From contig JAOPXD010000131.1 of NCBI GenBank assembly GCA_025965315.1, positions 1-33,536 on the forward strand: 33,536 nt of DNA. Direction: 5' to 3'. Within the stretch, counting starts at the first letter, position 1; every line of letters starts with the position of its first letter. The notes beneath the pieces are model-generated. The model made no database searches. It had not been told where the DNA came from and saw only the letters and a program-made list of their open reading frames with translations. The DNA comes from Marmoricola sp. (GTDB lineage: Bacteria > Actinomycetota > Actinomycetes > Propionibacteriales > Nocardioidaceae). This document shows positions 15,327 through 24,361 of the stretch, piece by piece. Position numbers and translations under genes: made by a program.

Positions 15327-15824
15327 TCAGACGGCGGGGTGCTCGGCCAGCCAGGTCCGGCCGACCTTGTTCTCCGCCTTGAGGGCCCGGAGCAGCATGT
15401 CGCCGATGAAGCCCTCGATCTTGCCGCCGATCAGCGGGATCGAGACCTTGGCCTCGACCTTGACCGTCTCGGTGGTTCCGGTGTCGTCGCCGACCACCGT
15501 GATGGTGCCCTTCATCTCGCCCGGCTTGCCGGGCATGCCGACCGAGAGCGTCGCGCGGTCCGGGGCGGACCAGACCTCGTCCTGGACGATGTTGAGCTCG
15601 TCGCCGACGAGCTTCTTCGCGAACGACGGCACTTCCTTGGAAGGTCGGTACTGATCGACCTTCACCGTCATGCCGGTTCCGGACGGCGTGATCGCGACCG
15701 TACGCCGGGGGAAGCGCTGGTACTCGCAGACCGCCTCGCGGAACTCGGGTGTGGACAGCATCTCGTAGACCTGGCCCGGGGTGGCGCCGTCGTACCGCAG
15801 CTCGTAGCGGATCTTCCTGCTCAT
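15327..15824 (-). CDS. DUF2505 family protein (second of a tandem pair)
   Basis: The 165-residue protein fits the actinobacterial DUF2505 family, whose likely fold is a helix-grip (START/SRPBCC-like) ligand-binding domain. Diagnostic parts are the N-terminal KIRYELRYDGATPGQVYEML, the central EVPSFAKKLVGDE and the C-terminal VSIPLIGGKIEGFIGDMLLR. No catalytic residues are known for the family. Its ATG shares one base with the stop of the upstream paralogue (TGATG at 15822-15826), so the two are translated together. The two paralogues share the order of motifs (PSFAKK, PGKP, IPLIGGK/VPLIGGK), indicating a tandem duplication followed by divergence. Confidence 0.9.
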   Translation of the reverse strand: MSRKIRYELRYDGATPGQVYEMLSTPEFREAVCEYQRFPRRTVAITPSGTGMTVKVDQYRPSKEVPSFAKKLVGDELNIVQDEVWSAPDRATLSVGMPGKPGEMKGTITVVGDDTGTTETVKVEAKVSIPLIGGKIEGFIGDMLLRALKAENKVGRTWLAEHPAV

Positions 15825-16303
15825 CAGTTCTCTCCTGCCAGCCAGGCCGCACCGGCGGCCTCCTCGTTGACGAAACCGGCGGCGAGAAGCTCGCTCATCA
15901 GCTTCTCGAGCTTGCCGCCGATCAGCGGAACGCTCGCCTTGAGCTCCAGGTCGTAGGTGAGCACGCTGCCGGCCCCGTTCGCCGCCACGGTCGCGACCCC
16001 GCTGATGCTGGTCGGCTTGCCCGGGGCGTCGACCCTGAACGTCGCCGTGCTCCCGGTCCAGGTCTGGGTGGTGATCGCGCGGGTCGAGGCGCCGACGAAC
16101 TTCTTCGCGAACGACGGCACCCCGGCGATCTCCTGCTCCTGGTCCACGACGACCTTGGTCGCGGCGCCGTCGGTGGTCACGGTCGCGGTGCTGGACAGGG
16201 CTCCGGTGGCAACAGCCACCTTGTCCCAGTAAGCGGGCTCGACGAGCATCGCGAGCACGTCCGCCGGGGGTGCGGCATAGGTGAGGTCGTGGCGCAGTTT
16301 CAT
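15824..16303 (-). CDS. DUF2505 family protein (first of a tandem pair)
   Basis: The 159-residue paralogue of the next gene has the same layout: KLRHDLTYAAPPADVLAML, then VPSFAKKFVGAS, DAPGKPTSISGVATV and SVPLIGGKLEKLMSELLAAG. A lipid- or hydrophobic-ligand role is plausible from the START-like fold but unproven. There is no Shine-Dalgarno; CATGAT lies exactly six bases upstream of the ATG, consistent with a leaderless transcript. It is divergent from the tryptophan dioxygenase gene, with only 46 bases between start codons. Confidence 0.9.
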   Translation of the reverse strand: MKLRHDLTYAAPPADVLAMLVEPAYWDKVAVATGALSSTATVTTDGAATKVVVDQEQEIAGVPSFAKKFVGASTRAITTQTWTGSTATFRVDAPGKPTSISGVATVAANGAGSVLTYDLELKASVPLIGGKLEKLMSELLAAGFVNEEAAGAAWLAGEN

Positions 16304-16309
16304 GGGGCC

Positions 16310-16343
16310 ATCATGGTGGGCCGACCCTGGGGCCGCCTAGTTT
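16310..16343. promoter_or_regulatory. divergent leaderless -10 elements for DUF2505 and tryptophan dioxygenase genes
   Basis: On the minus strand CATGAT (complement of 16310-16315) stands six bases before the DUF2505 ATG. On the plus strand TAGTTT (16338-16343) stands six bases before the dioxygenase ATG. No ribosome binding site is seen for either gene. With starts only 46 bases apart, polymerases would compete for overlapping DNA. Confidence 0.45.
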
Positions 16344-16349
16344 GGGTCC

Positions 16350-17165
16350 ATGGACACGCACGAGAACTTCGTCAGCTTCGGGGAGGACGGCGGGCTGCTC
16401 ACCTACGGCAGCTACCTCCGGCTGCCGCAACTGCTCGACTCCCAGCACCTGGAGTCGGACCCTCCCGCGCACGACGAGCTGCTGTTCATCACGATCCACC
16501 AGGTCTACGAGCTCTGGTTCAAGCAGCTGCTGCACGAGGCGGCCTCGATCCGGGACGCGCTGCTGAGGACCACCGCGGCGACCGCCGGCGACCTGTGGTG
16601 GGCCCGGCACCTGCTCAACCGGATGCACGTGATCGAGCGGGTGCTGGTCCAGCAGATCGACGTCCTGGAGACGATGACACCGCAGGACTTCCTCGAGTTC
16701 AGGCAACGGCTGTCCCCGGCGAGCGGCTTCCAGTCGGTCCAGTTCCGCGAGCTCGAGTTCCTCTCCGGCGCGAAGGACGCCGGCTACCTGGCCCGTTTCA
16801 AGGGGCTCACCGCCGAGGAGCAGGCCCGGCTCGGGCAGCGGCTCGAGGAGCCGAGCCTCTGGGACGCGTTCGTGCACGTGCTGGCGGTGCGCGGCTTGGA
16901 CACGTCCTCCGACGAGGCGATCACCGACTCGCTGCGCACCGCCGCGCACGACCGGGGCACGCACGCGGATGTCTGGGCGCTGGCCGAGGCCCTCCTCCAG
17001 CACGACGAGCTCGCAGCGGCCTGGCGCGGACGGCACGTGGTGATGGTCGAGCGGATGATCGGCGCGAAGACCGGGACCGGCGGGTCCACCGGCGCGACCT
17101 ACCTGCGCAGCCGGTTGTCGCTGAAGTACTACCCCTTGCTCTGGGAGCTGCGCTCGGCGCTGTGA
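16350..17165 (+). CDS. kynA: tryptophan 2,3-dioxygenase
   Basis: This heme enzyme opens the indole ring of L-tryptophan with O2 to give N-formylkynurenine, the first step of the kynurenine pathway. The 271-residue protein has the expected bacterial length. It shows LTYGSYLRLPQLLDSQ, the substrate-site helix HDELLFITIHQVYELWFKQL (His50 matches the active-site His), RFRELEF-like QFRELEFLSGAKDAGY, and the C-terminal GRHVVMVERMIGAKTGTGG, with His229 as probable heme ligand, followed by STGATYLRSR. No kynureninase or formamidase gene is adjacent, so the rest of the pathway must be elsewhere. The likely leaderless start is ATG 16350. Confidence 0.96.
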   Translation: MDTHENFVSFGEDGGLLTYGSYLRLPQLLDSQHLESDPPAHDELLFITIHQVYELWFKQLLHEAASIRDALLRTTAATAGDLWWARHLLNRMHVIERVLVQQIDVLETMTPQDFLEFRQRLSPASGFQSVQFRELEFLSGAKDAGYLARFKGLTAEEQARLGQRLEEPSLWDAFVHVLAVRGLDTSSDEAITDSLRTAAHDRGTHADVWALAEALLQHDELAAAWRGRHVVMVERMIGAKTGTGGSTGATYLRSRLSLKYYPLLWELRSAL

Positions 17166-17185
17166 GGGAGTCGCGCACCCGGTTG

Positions 17186-17214
17186 TTGTCGTGGACCACC
17201 CAGCGGCCTAGCCT
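17186..17214 (+). promoter_or_regulatory. candidate promoter of the glutamate dehydrogenase gene
   Basis: TTGTCG (17186-17191) and TAGCCT (17209-17214) are separated by 17 bases. Transcription would begin near 17221, about 40 bases before the GTG start and its GGGAGG ribosome binding site. Confidence 0.4.
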
Positions 17215-17262
17215 CGAAGGGGCAGCACAACGGCGTGCGGTCCGGACTGGGAGGTGGCCGCA

Positions 17263-20200
17263 GTGTCCACGACGTTGGAGGACGCGAAGGCTGACGTGCT
17301 CGACCGGCTGTGCGCGCAGGCGCCCGAGATGGCCGGCGTGCTGCGCGCCTACTACCGCCACGTCGCCCCCGAGGACCTGATCGACCGCGATCCGACCGAC
17401 CTGTACGGCGCGGTGACCCACCAGCTGCGCGCCGGGACCGAGCGCCCGCAGGGCACCGCGATCGTCCGCATCCTCACCCCGGGCGTCGCCGTCGACGGGT
17501 GGTCGGCCGGTGGCCACACGGTCGTCGAGGTGGTCACCGACGACATGCCGTTCCTGGTCGACTCGGTGACGATGGCGCTGGACCGGGCCGACCACGCCGT
17601 GCACCTGGTGATCCACCCGCAGCTCGTCGTACGCCGTGACGTCGCGGGTCACCTGGAGGAGGTCTTCGACGACGCCGGGGAACGTGCGGACACCTCCGCG
17701 CACGACGTCTTCCGCGAGTCCTGGATGCACCTGGAGATCGACAGGATCGACGAGGACGAGGCAGCCTCCCTGGCGAGGACGCTGGAGAAGTCGCTGACCG
17801 ACGTCCGCGAGGCCGTCGAGGACTGGAGCCGGATGCACGACCGGCTGGACGCGATCGTGGCCGACCTGGCGACCGCGCCGGCACCGCTCGACGAGGAGGA
17901 CGTCGCCGAGTCGCGAGCGTTCCTGGAATGGCTCGGCGAGGACCACTTCACCTTCCTCGGCTACCGCGAGTACCGCCTCGACCGCGATGGTGACGACGAG
18001 GTGCTCACCGCCGTACCAGGCACCGGCTACGGGATCCTCCGGTCCGATCCGGGGCCGCCGGCACCGCTGCCGGCACCGGCCGCGGCCAAGGCCCGTGAGC
18101 AGGTCGTCCTGGTCCTCGCCAAGGCCAACGCGCGAGCGACCGTGCACCGGCCGGTGCACCTGGACTACGTCGGCGTGAAGACCTTCGGCCCGGACGGTTC
18201 GGTGACCGGCGAGCGCCGGTTCCTCGGGCTGTTCTCCTCGGCCGCGTACGCCGAGTCGGTCACCCGGATCCCGTTGGCGCGGGTCAAGGCCCGGCGGGTG
18301 ATCGAGGCGGCCGGCTTCGAGCCGATGAGCCATGCCGCGAAGACGATGATGGACGTCCTGGAGACCTATCCCCGCGACGAGCTGTTCGCGACCCCGGTCG
18401 CCGAGCTCCTCGCCAACGCCTCGGCGGTGATGCACACCAGGGAGCGTCGCGGACTGAAGCTGTTCGTCCGTCCTGACACCTACGGTCGCTTCTGGTCGTG
18501 CGTGATCTACCTGCCGCGGGACCGCTACACGACGGCGGTCCGCGAACGGATCGCCGCGATCCTCAAGGACGCCCTGGACGGCGAGAGCCTCGAGTTCACC
18601 GCCAACATCGGCGACTCGTTCGCCGCACGCCTGCACCTGGTGATCCGACCGGCCGGAGAGCTCGCCGCCGACGTCGACGTCGCGGAGCTCGAGCGACGGT
18701 GCGCCGAGGCGGCCCGCTCGTGGCGCGACGACTTCGTCGCCGCGGTGCTGGCCGAGTACGGCGAGGAACAGGGCAGCCGGCTCGCCCGCCGGTACGCCGA
18801 CTGCTTCCCGGAGGCGTACAAGGAGTCCTACCCGCCGCGGACCGCAGCGGCTGATCTCGGCCGGCTCGAGGCCATCGAGGGCACCGAGGGGATGGCGCTC
18901 TCGTTGCACCAGCAGCTCGACGCCCAACCAGGCGAGGCGCGCCTGAAGATCTACCGCATCGGCTCGCCGCTGTCGCTGTCCGACGTGCTGCCGATCCTGG
19001 CGGCGATGGGCACCGACGTGATCGACGAACGCCCCTACCGGCTCGAGCGGCTGCCCCGCGAGTCCTACGTCTACGACTTCGGGCTCCGGTACGCCGGTGG
19101 CCTGCCCCCGGCAGCCCGGGAGCTCTTCGCCGACACCGTTCTCGCCGTCCGGGCAGGACGCACCGAGAGCGACGGCTTCAACGCGCTGGTGCTGGCTGCC
19201 GGGCTGACCTGGCGTCAGGCGCTGGTGCTCCGGGCGTACGCCCGGCACATGCGGCAGGCGAACTCTCCGTTCGCGCAGGACTCGATCGAGGACGCGCTCC
19301 GGTCCAACGTCGACATCACCCGGTTCCTGGTGGCACTCTTCGAGAGCCGGTTCGACCCCGCGTTCGGCGGCGACCGCGACGCGGACTGCACCGACCACGC
19401 CGAGCGGATCACCCGCGCCCTGGAGGACGTCGCCAGCCTGGACCACGACCGGATCCTGCGTTCCTACCTGACGGCGATCACCGCCACCCTGCGCACGAAC
19501 TACTTCCAGCCGAAAGCGGTCGAGGACGGCTACCTCGCGCTGAAGTTCGACCCGTCGGCGATGCCCGAGCTGCCCGAGCCGCGTCCGCGGTTCGAGATCT
19601 TCGTGTACTCGCCCCGGGTCGAGGGCGTGCACCTGCGCTTCGGTGCCGTGGCCCGCGGTGGTCTGCGCTGGTCGGACCGGCGCGACGACTTCCGCTCCGA
19701 GGTGCTCGGCCTGGTCAAGGCGCAGATGGTCAAGAACACCGTGATCGTGCCGGTGGGCGCCAAGGGCGGGTTCTTCGCCAAGATGCTCCCGGACTCCTCG
19801 GACCGCGAGGCCTGGATGGCCGAGGGCATCGCCTGCTACCGGACCTTCGTCTCCGGGCTCCTCGACCTCACCGACAACCTGGTGGACGGGGTCGTGGTGC
19901 CGCCCGCCGACGTCGTCCGCCACGACGGCGACGACACCTACCTGGTGGTCGCTGCCGACAAGGGCACCGCGACGTTCAGCGACATCGCCAACGAGGTAGC
20001 CGCTTCGTACGGGTTCTGGCTCGGCGACGCCTTCGCGTCCGGCGGCTCGGTCGGCTACGACCACAAGGCGATGGGCATCACCGCCCGTGGCGCCTGGGTC
20101 TCGGTACGCCGGCACTTCCGCGAGCTCGGCGTCGACTGCCAGCACGAGGACTTCACCTGCGTCGGGATCGGTGACATGTCGGGCGACGTCTTCGGCAACG

Positions 20201-22068
20201 GCCTGCTCTGCTCCCCGCACACCCGGCTGGTGGCGGCGTTCGACCACCGCGACATCTTCCTGGACCCGAACCCGGACCCGGCGGTCTCGTACGCCGAGCG
20301 CCAACGGCTCTTCGCGCTGCCGCGGTCCTCGTGGTGGGACTACGACAGCAACCTGGTCTCCGAGGGCGGGGGTGTCTTCCGTCGGACCGCCAAGTCGATC
20401 CCGCTCAGCCCGCAGGTGCAGGAAGCGCTCGGTGTCGACGCGGCGTCGCTGACCCCGGCCGCGCTGATGAGCGCGATCCTGAAGGCTCCCGTCGACCTGC
20501 TCTGGAACGGCGGCATCGGGACCTACGTGAAGGCGGCGGGGGAGTCGGACGCGGACGCGGCCGACAAGGCGAACGACGCGATCCGGGTCAACGGTGGTGA
20601 GCTCCGGGCGCGGTGCGTGGGCGAGGGCGGCAACCTCGGTCTCACCCAGCTCGGTCGGATCGAGTACGCACTCGAGGGCTGCTCCGGGGCAGGTGGCCGG
20701 ATCAACACGGACTTCATCGACAACTCCGCCGGCGTCGACACCTCCGACCACGAGGTCAACATCAAGATCCTGCTCGACCGGGTGGTCGACGCGGGAGACC
20801 TGACCACCAAGCAGCGCAACGTGCTGCTCGCGTCGATGACCGACGAGGTCGCCGCGCTGGTCCTGGCCGACAACGACGCCCAGAACCTCGCGCTGGCCAA
20901 CGCCGAGGCCCAGGCGCCGGCGCTGCTGCACGTGCACGAGGACTGGATGCGGACCCTCGAGCGCCGTGGGCTGCTCAACCGCGAGCTGGAGGCGCTGCCG
21001 AGCCGGCGCGAGGTGGCGATGCGGGTCGAGCGCGGCGTGGGGCTGACCGGTCCGGAGCTCGCGGTGCTGATGTCGTACACGAAGATCGTGATCGCCGACG
21101 AGCTGCTCGAGACCAACCTCGCCGAGGACCCGTTCGTGCGCGGCGACCTGTACTCCTACTTCCCGCACCGGATGCGTCAGGAGTTCCGGGGCCGGATGGA
21201 GGAGCACCCGCTCCGCCGGGAGATCGTGGTGACCCAGCTGGTCAACCAGCTCGTCAACGGGGCCGGGATGACCTACGCCCACCGGCTCGGGGGCGAGACC
21301 GGCGCGCCGATCGGCGAGCTGACGTCCGCGTACTTCGTGGCGCGGGAGATCTTCGGCGCACGTGCGGTCACCCGGGAGATCGCCACCTTCGACAACGTCC
21401 TGGACGCCGCGCTGCAGACCCGGATGCGGCTCGAGGTCCGCACCCTGGTCGAACGTGCCAGCCGCTGGTTGGTCAACAACCGCCGGCAGCCGCTGGACAG
21501 CGAAGCCGTGCTGAGCGAGTTCGAGGTCACCACCGAGCAGGTGACCGCAGCGCTCCCCGACCTGATGACCGGTGTCGAGCTGGTCGCGTTCAGCGATCGT
21601 CGCGACACCCTGGTCAAGGCTGGCGTGCCCGACGAGCTCGCCACCCGGGTAGCCGTCTGCCCGCCGGCGTACATGGTGCTGGGCATCGTCCAGGCCGCTG
21701 CTCGGACGGGTTCGGATCCGCTCGAGGTGGCCCGGGTGCACTTCGCCCTCGGGGAGACGCTCGGCCTGCCGCAGCTGGTCGCGCGGATCCTGGCGCTGCC
21801 CCGCCAGGACCGCTGGCAGACGATGGCGCGGGCCGCCCTGCGCGACGACCTGCACGGCGTGCACGCCCAGCTGACCAGCCAGGTGATCGACGGCGCCGAC
21901 CCCGGCGTCCCGGCGACCGCGATGGTGGCCGCCTTCCAGGAGCGGGACCGGATCGCGCTGGGCCGGGCGGCCGAGACGCTCGCCGAGATCAGCGGGGACG
22001 ACGTGGCCGACCTGGCGCGGCTGTCGGTGGCACTGCGGGTGGTCCGTTCGCTGCTGGAGACCCCCTGA
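17263..22068 (+). CDS. gdh: NAD-specific glutamate dehydrogenase, large (about 180 kDa) type
   Basis: The 1601-residue enzyme belongs to the large bacterial NAD-glutamate dehydrogenase class, which deaminates L-glutamate to 2-oxoglutarate and ammonia. The N-terminal third holds ACT-like regulatory regions (HTVVEVVTDDMPFLVDSVTM, YRIGSPLSLSDVLPILAAMG). The catalytic domain starts near residue 800 with ARGGLRWSDRRDDFRSEVLG and KAQMVKNTVIVPVGAKGGFF, including the active-site Lys region. CVGIGDMSGDVFGNGLL and LLWNGGIGTYVKA follow in the dinucleotide-binding part. A long helical C-terminal region completes the protein. Length and motif order match the mycobacterial homologue of about 1600 residues. 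GTG 17263 is preferred over GTG 17254 because GGGAGG ends 8 bases upstream. In mycobacteria this enzyme is controlled by a small FHA protein (GarA/OdhI); none is encoded here. Confidence 0.97.
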   Translation: MSTTLEDAKADVLDRLCAQAPEMAGVLRAYYRHVAPEDLIDRDPTDLYGAVTHQLRAGTERPQGTAIVRILTPGVAVDGWSAGGHTVVEVVTDDMPFLVDSVTMALDRADHAVHLVIHPQLVVRRDVAGHLEEVFDDAGERADTSAHDVFRESWMHLEIDRIDEDEAASLARTLEKSLTDVREAVEDWSRMHDRLDAIVADLATAPAPLDEEDVAESRAFLEWLGEDHFTFLGYREYRLDRDGDDEVLTAVPGTGYGILRSDPGPPAPLPAPAAAKAREQVVLVLAKANARATVHRPVHLDYVGVKTFGPDGSVTGERRFLGLFSSAAYAESVTRIPLARVKARRVIEAAGFEPMSHAAKTMMDVLETYPRDELFATPVAELLANASAVMHTRERRGLKLFVRPDTYGRFWSCVIYLPRDRYTTAVRERIAAILKDALDGESLEFTANIGDSFAARLHLVIRPAGELAADVDVAELERRCAEAARSWRDDFVAAVLAEYGEEQGSRLARRYADCFPEAYKESYPPRTAAADLGRLEAIEGTEGMALSLHQQLDAQPGEARLKIYRIGSPLSLSDVLPILAAMGTDVIDERPYRLERLPRESYVYDFGLRYAGGLPPAARELFADTVLAVRAGRTESDGFNALVLAAGLTWRQALVLRAYARHMRQANSPFAQDSIEDALRSNVDITRFLVALFESRFDPAFGGDRDADCTDHAERITRALEDVASLDHDRILRSYLTAITATLRTNYFQPKAVEDGYLALKFDPSAMPELPEPRPRFEIFVYSPRVEGVHLRFGAVARGGLRWSDRRDDFRSEVLGLVKAQMVKNTVIVPVGAKGGFFAKMLPDSSDREAWMAEGIACYRTFVSGLLDLTDNLVDGVVVPPADVVRHDGDDTYLVVAADKGTATFSDIANEVAASYGFWLGDAFASGGSVGYDHKAMGITARGAWVSVRRHFRELGVDCQHEDFTCVGIGDMSGDVFGNGLLCSPHTRLVAAFDHRDIFLDPNPDPAVSYAERQRLFALPRSSWWDYDSNLVSEGGGVFRRTAKSIPLSPQVQEALGVDAASLTPAALMSAILKAPVDLLWNGGIGTYVKAAGESDADAADKANDAIRVNGGELRARCVGEGGNLGLTQLGRIEYALEGCSGAGGRINTDFIDNSAGVDTSDHEVNIKILLDRVVDAGDLTTKQRNVLLASMTDEVAALVLADNDAQNLALANAEAQAPALLHVHEDWMRTLERRGLLNRELEALPSRREVAMRVERGVGLTGPELAVLMSYTKIVIADELLETNLAEDPFVRGDLYSYFPHRMRQEFRGRMEEHPLRREIVVTQLVNQLVNGAGMTYAHRLGGETGAPIGELTSAYFVAREIFGARAVTREIATFDNVLDAALQTRMRLEVRTLVERASRWLVNNRRQPLDSEAVLSEFEVTTEQVTAALPDLMTGVELVAFSDRRDTLVKAGVPDELATRVAVCPPAYMVLGIVQAAARTGSDPLEVARVHFALGETLGLPQLVARILALPRQDRWQTMARAALRDDLHGVHAQLTSQVIDGADPGVPATAMVAAFQERDRIALGRAAETLAEISGDDVADLARLSVALRVVRSLLETP

Positions 22069-22083
22069 GCCAAGCGGTAGGTT
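22055..22083 (+). promoter_or_regulatory. candidate leaderless promoter of the amidase gene
   Basis: TGGAGA (22055-22060) and TAGGTT (22078-22083) are 17 bases apart, and the hexamer lies exactly six bases before ATG 22090. The promoter overlaps the end of the glutamate dehydrogenase gene. Confidence 0.4.
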
Positions 22084-22089
22084 CTGCGC

Positions 22090-23484
22090 ATGAACCTGGC
22101 CGACCTCTCCGCCAGCGACCTGGTCCGTCGTACGACGAGCGGGGCTGCCACCGCGGCCGAGGTCGTCGAGGCGTCACTGGACCGGATCGCGAAGCGCAAC
22201 CCCGGACTGAACGCGTTCTCGATGGTCCTGATCGACGAGGCCCGGGCCGAGGCGGCAGCTCTCGACGCTGCGCTGGCCGCCGGTCGCGCGCCGGGCCCGT
22301 TGCACGGCGTCCCGATCGCGATCAAGGACGAGTTCGACGTCGCCGGTTGCGTGACCACGTTCGGCGGCCGCGGCAACAGCACCCCGGCCACCACGGACTG
22401 CGAGCTGGTACGTCGGCTGCGCAGCGCCGGGGCCGTGATCATCGGCAAGACCCGGATGCCCGAGTTCGGTCAGTGGCCGTTCACCGAGTCGGTGGACGGC
22501 GGCATCACCCGCAACCCGTGGGACCGCAACCACACCCCGGGCGGTTCGAGCGGCGGTACCGCGGCCGCGGTCGCCGCCGGCATGGTGCCGGTCGCCATCG
22601 GCGGCGACGGCGGCGGCTCGATCCGGATCCCGTCGGCGTACTGCGGTCTGTTCGGTCTCAAGCCGACCCGTGGCCGGGTGACCAGTGCCCCGGTGCCGCA
22701 CCTGTGGTGGGGCCTGGGGACCTCGGGCCCGCTGACCAGGACCGTGCTCGACTCGGCGCTCGTGTACGACGTCATCCGGGGCAACTCCTCGGGTGACCGG
22801 TTCACCGCTCCCGAGCCGTCGACGTCGTTCATCGCCGCCGCCGGAACGGATCCGGGCCGGCTACGGATCGGCTGGTCGACGGTGCCGGTGACCCGTGGCG
22901 TGAAGCCTGCGCCCGAGCACGTCCGCGCGGTGCACGCGACCGCCCGGGCGCTCGCGGACCTGGGCCACGACGTCCGCGAGATCGACCCGCACTACCCCGA
23001 CCCGACAGCCGCGTTCGTGCCGCAGTTCCTCGGCGGCGTCCGCGCCGAGGCCGACGCGGTGGAGCACTTCGAGCAGCTCGAGGCACGCACCCGCGAGACC
23101 TACCGCCTGGGCACCTGGGTGACGCCGTCGGTCATCGACAAGGCGCTGGCCGCCGGCGAGCGCCTGGCCGAGCGCACCAACCGGATCTTCGACGACGTGG
23201 ACGTGCTCCTCACCCCGACCATCGGCCCCCGGCCGCGCAAGGTCGGTGTGCTCGAGCGTGGCGGCACGCTCACGGCGACCCTCAAGGCGCGGCCCGTGGT
23301 GGCCTGGACGGCACTGTGGAACGTCACCGGGAACCCGGCGGCGTCGGTCCCCGCCGGGATCGCCTCGGACGGACTGCCCGTCGCCGTCCAGCTGGTCGGC
23401 CGGATCGGCGACGAGCCGACGCTGCTCTCGCTCTCGGCGCAGCTGGAGCGCACCCGCCCGTGGCCGCTGCTCACCGATGACTGA
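22090..23484 (+). CDS. amidase signature family hydrolase
   Basis: The 464-residue enzyme carries the full amidase-signature Ser-cisSer-Lys triad: Lys79 in GVPIAIKDEF, cis-Ser154 in PGGSSGGTAAAVAAG and nucleophile Ser177 in GGDGGGSIRIPS. The usual ending region GNPAASVPAGIASDGLPVAV is also present. Members hydrolyse amides, often small or aryl amides. The Gln/Glu-tRNA amidotransferase A subunit is related, but no gatB/gatC neighbours occur and the protein lacks that context. Its stop overlaps the start of the next gene by 8 bases, so the amidase and the reductase are co-expressed. The substrate is unknown. Confidence 0.94.
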   Translation: MNLADLSASDLVRRTTSGAATAAEVVEASLDRIAKRNPGLNAFSMVLIDEARAEAAALDAALAAGRAPGPLHGVPIAIKDEFDVAGCVTTFGGRGNSTPATTDCELVRRLRSAGAVIIGKTRMPEFGQWPFTESVDGGITRNPWDRNHTPGGSSGGTAAAVAAGMVPVAIGGDGGGSIRIPSAYCGLFGLKPTRGRVTSAPVPHLWWGLGTSGPLTRTVLDSALVYDVIRGNSSGDRFTAPEPSTSFIAAAGTDPGRLRIGWSTVPVTRGVKPAPEHVRAVHATARALADLGHDVREIDPHYPDPTAAFVPQFLGGVRAEADAVEHFEQLEARTRETYRLGTWVTPSVIDKALAAGERLAERTNRIFDDVDVLLTPTIGPRPRKVGVLERGGTLTATLKARPVVAWTALWNVTGNPAASVPAGIASDGLPVAVQLVGRIGDEPTLLSLSAQLERTRPWPLLTDD

Positions 23485-24358
23485 TCTGCTCCAGACCCCG
23501 CGGGCCTGGCTGCGGCGTCACGTCGTCGGTCGCGTCCGGAGCCTGCCCAGCCCGGTGGCCGGCAAGGTCGTGATGATCACCGGTGCGTCCTCGGGCATCG
23601 GTGAGGCGACCGCGCGTGCGGTCGCGGAGCGCGGCGGGACCGTGCTGCTGGTCGCCCGACGGGCCGACGAGCTCGCCCGGGTCTCCGACGCGATCACCGC
23701 AGCCGGTGGGACGGCGTACGCCTATGTCTGCGACCTGACCGACCCGGACGCCGTCGACGCGCTGGTGGCCGAGGTGCTGGCGAGCCACCGCGCCGTCGAC
23801 ATGCTGGTCAACAACGACGGTCGCTCGATCCGGCGCTCGCTCGAGCTCTCCTACGACCGGATGCACGACTTCGAGCGGACGATGGCGATCAACTACTTCG
23901 GGCCGGTACGGCTGATCCTGGGGCTGCTCCCGGCGATGCGCGGCCAGCGGTTCGGGCACGTGGTCAACATCGTCACCTGGGGCGTGCAGATCAAGGCGCC
24001 CCGGTTCACGGCGTACATCGCCTCGAAGACCGCCCTGGACACGTTCAGCCGGATCGCCGGACGGGAGGCGTACGCCGACAACGTCACCTTCACGAACCTG
24101 CGGCTCTCGCTGGTCCGTACCGACATGATCACCGCGACCGAGGCCTACGACCGGGCTCCGGCGAAGTCGCCCGAGCAGGCGGCCGCGCTGGTGCTGCGGG
24201 CGCTCGAGGACCGGCCGCTGACGATCAGCACCGCCGTCGGCAGCCTGGCCGAGGTGCTCAACCTGGTGGCACCGCGACTGATGGACGCCGTTGCCTCGGC
24301 AAGCTCCGGCCGGTTCCCGGACTCACCGGCGGCGCGTGGCGGGTCGAAGCCCGGCTGA
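23477..24358 (+). CDS. short-chain dehydrogenase, fatty acyl-CoA reductase (Acr1) type
   Basis: The 293-residue SDR has the cofactor motif VVMITGASSGIGEATARAVA near residue 34 and the active-site YIASK. The blocks RSIRRSLELSYDRMHDFER and AINYFGPVRLILGLLPAMRG resemble the reductase domain of mycobacterial and Acinetobacter Acr1-like fatty acyl-CoA reductases, and VGSLAEVLNLVAPRLMDAV resembles their C-terminal end. Two deviations are visible: the usual NNAG is NNDG, and the residue 13 before the catalytic Tyr, normally Ser, is Thr (IVTWGVQ). Proteins of this type reduce fatty acyl-CoA or aldehydes, for example for wax esters; specificity here is inference. ATG 23477 overlaps the amidase stop and so is taken as the start. 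Confidence 0.85.
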   Translation: MTDLLQTPRAWLRRHVVGRVRSLPSPVAGKVVMITGASSGIGEATARAVAERGGTVLLVARRADELARVSDAITAAGGTAYAYVCDLTDPDAVDALVAEVLASHRAVDMLVNNDGRSIRRSLELSYDRMHDFERTMAINYFGPVRLILGLLPAMRGQRFGHVVNIVTWGVQIKAPRFTAYIASKTALDTFSRIAGREAYADNVTFTNLRLSLVRTDMITATEAYDRAPAKSPEQAAALVLRALEDRPLTISTAVGSLAEVLNLVAPRLMDAVASASSGRFPDSPAARGGSKPG

Positions 24359-24361
24359 TCG

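Noticed and set aside
16921-21864. Open frame of 1647 codons on the minus strand
   Set aside because: It lies wholly opposite the tryptophan dioxygenase and glutamate dehydrogenase genes. Its translation is His/Arg/Asp/Val-rich low complexity without motifs, the usual mirror of GC-rich coding DNA.
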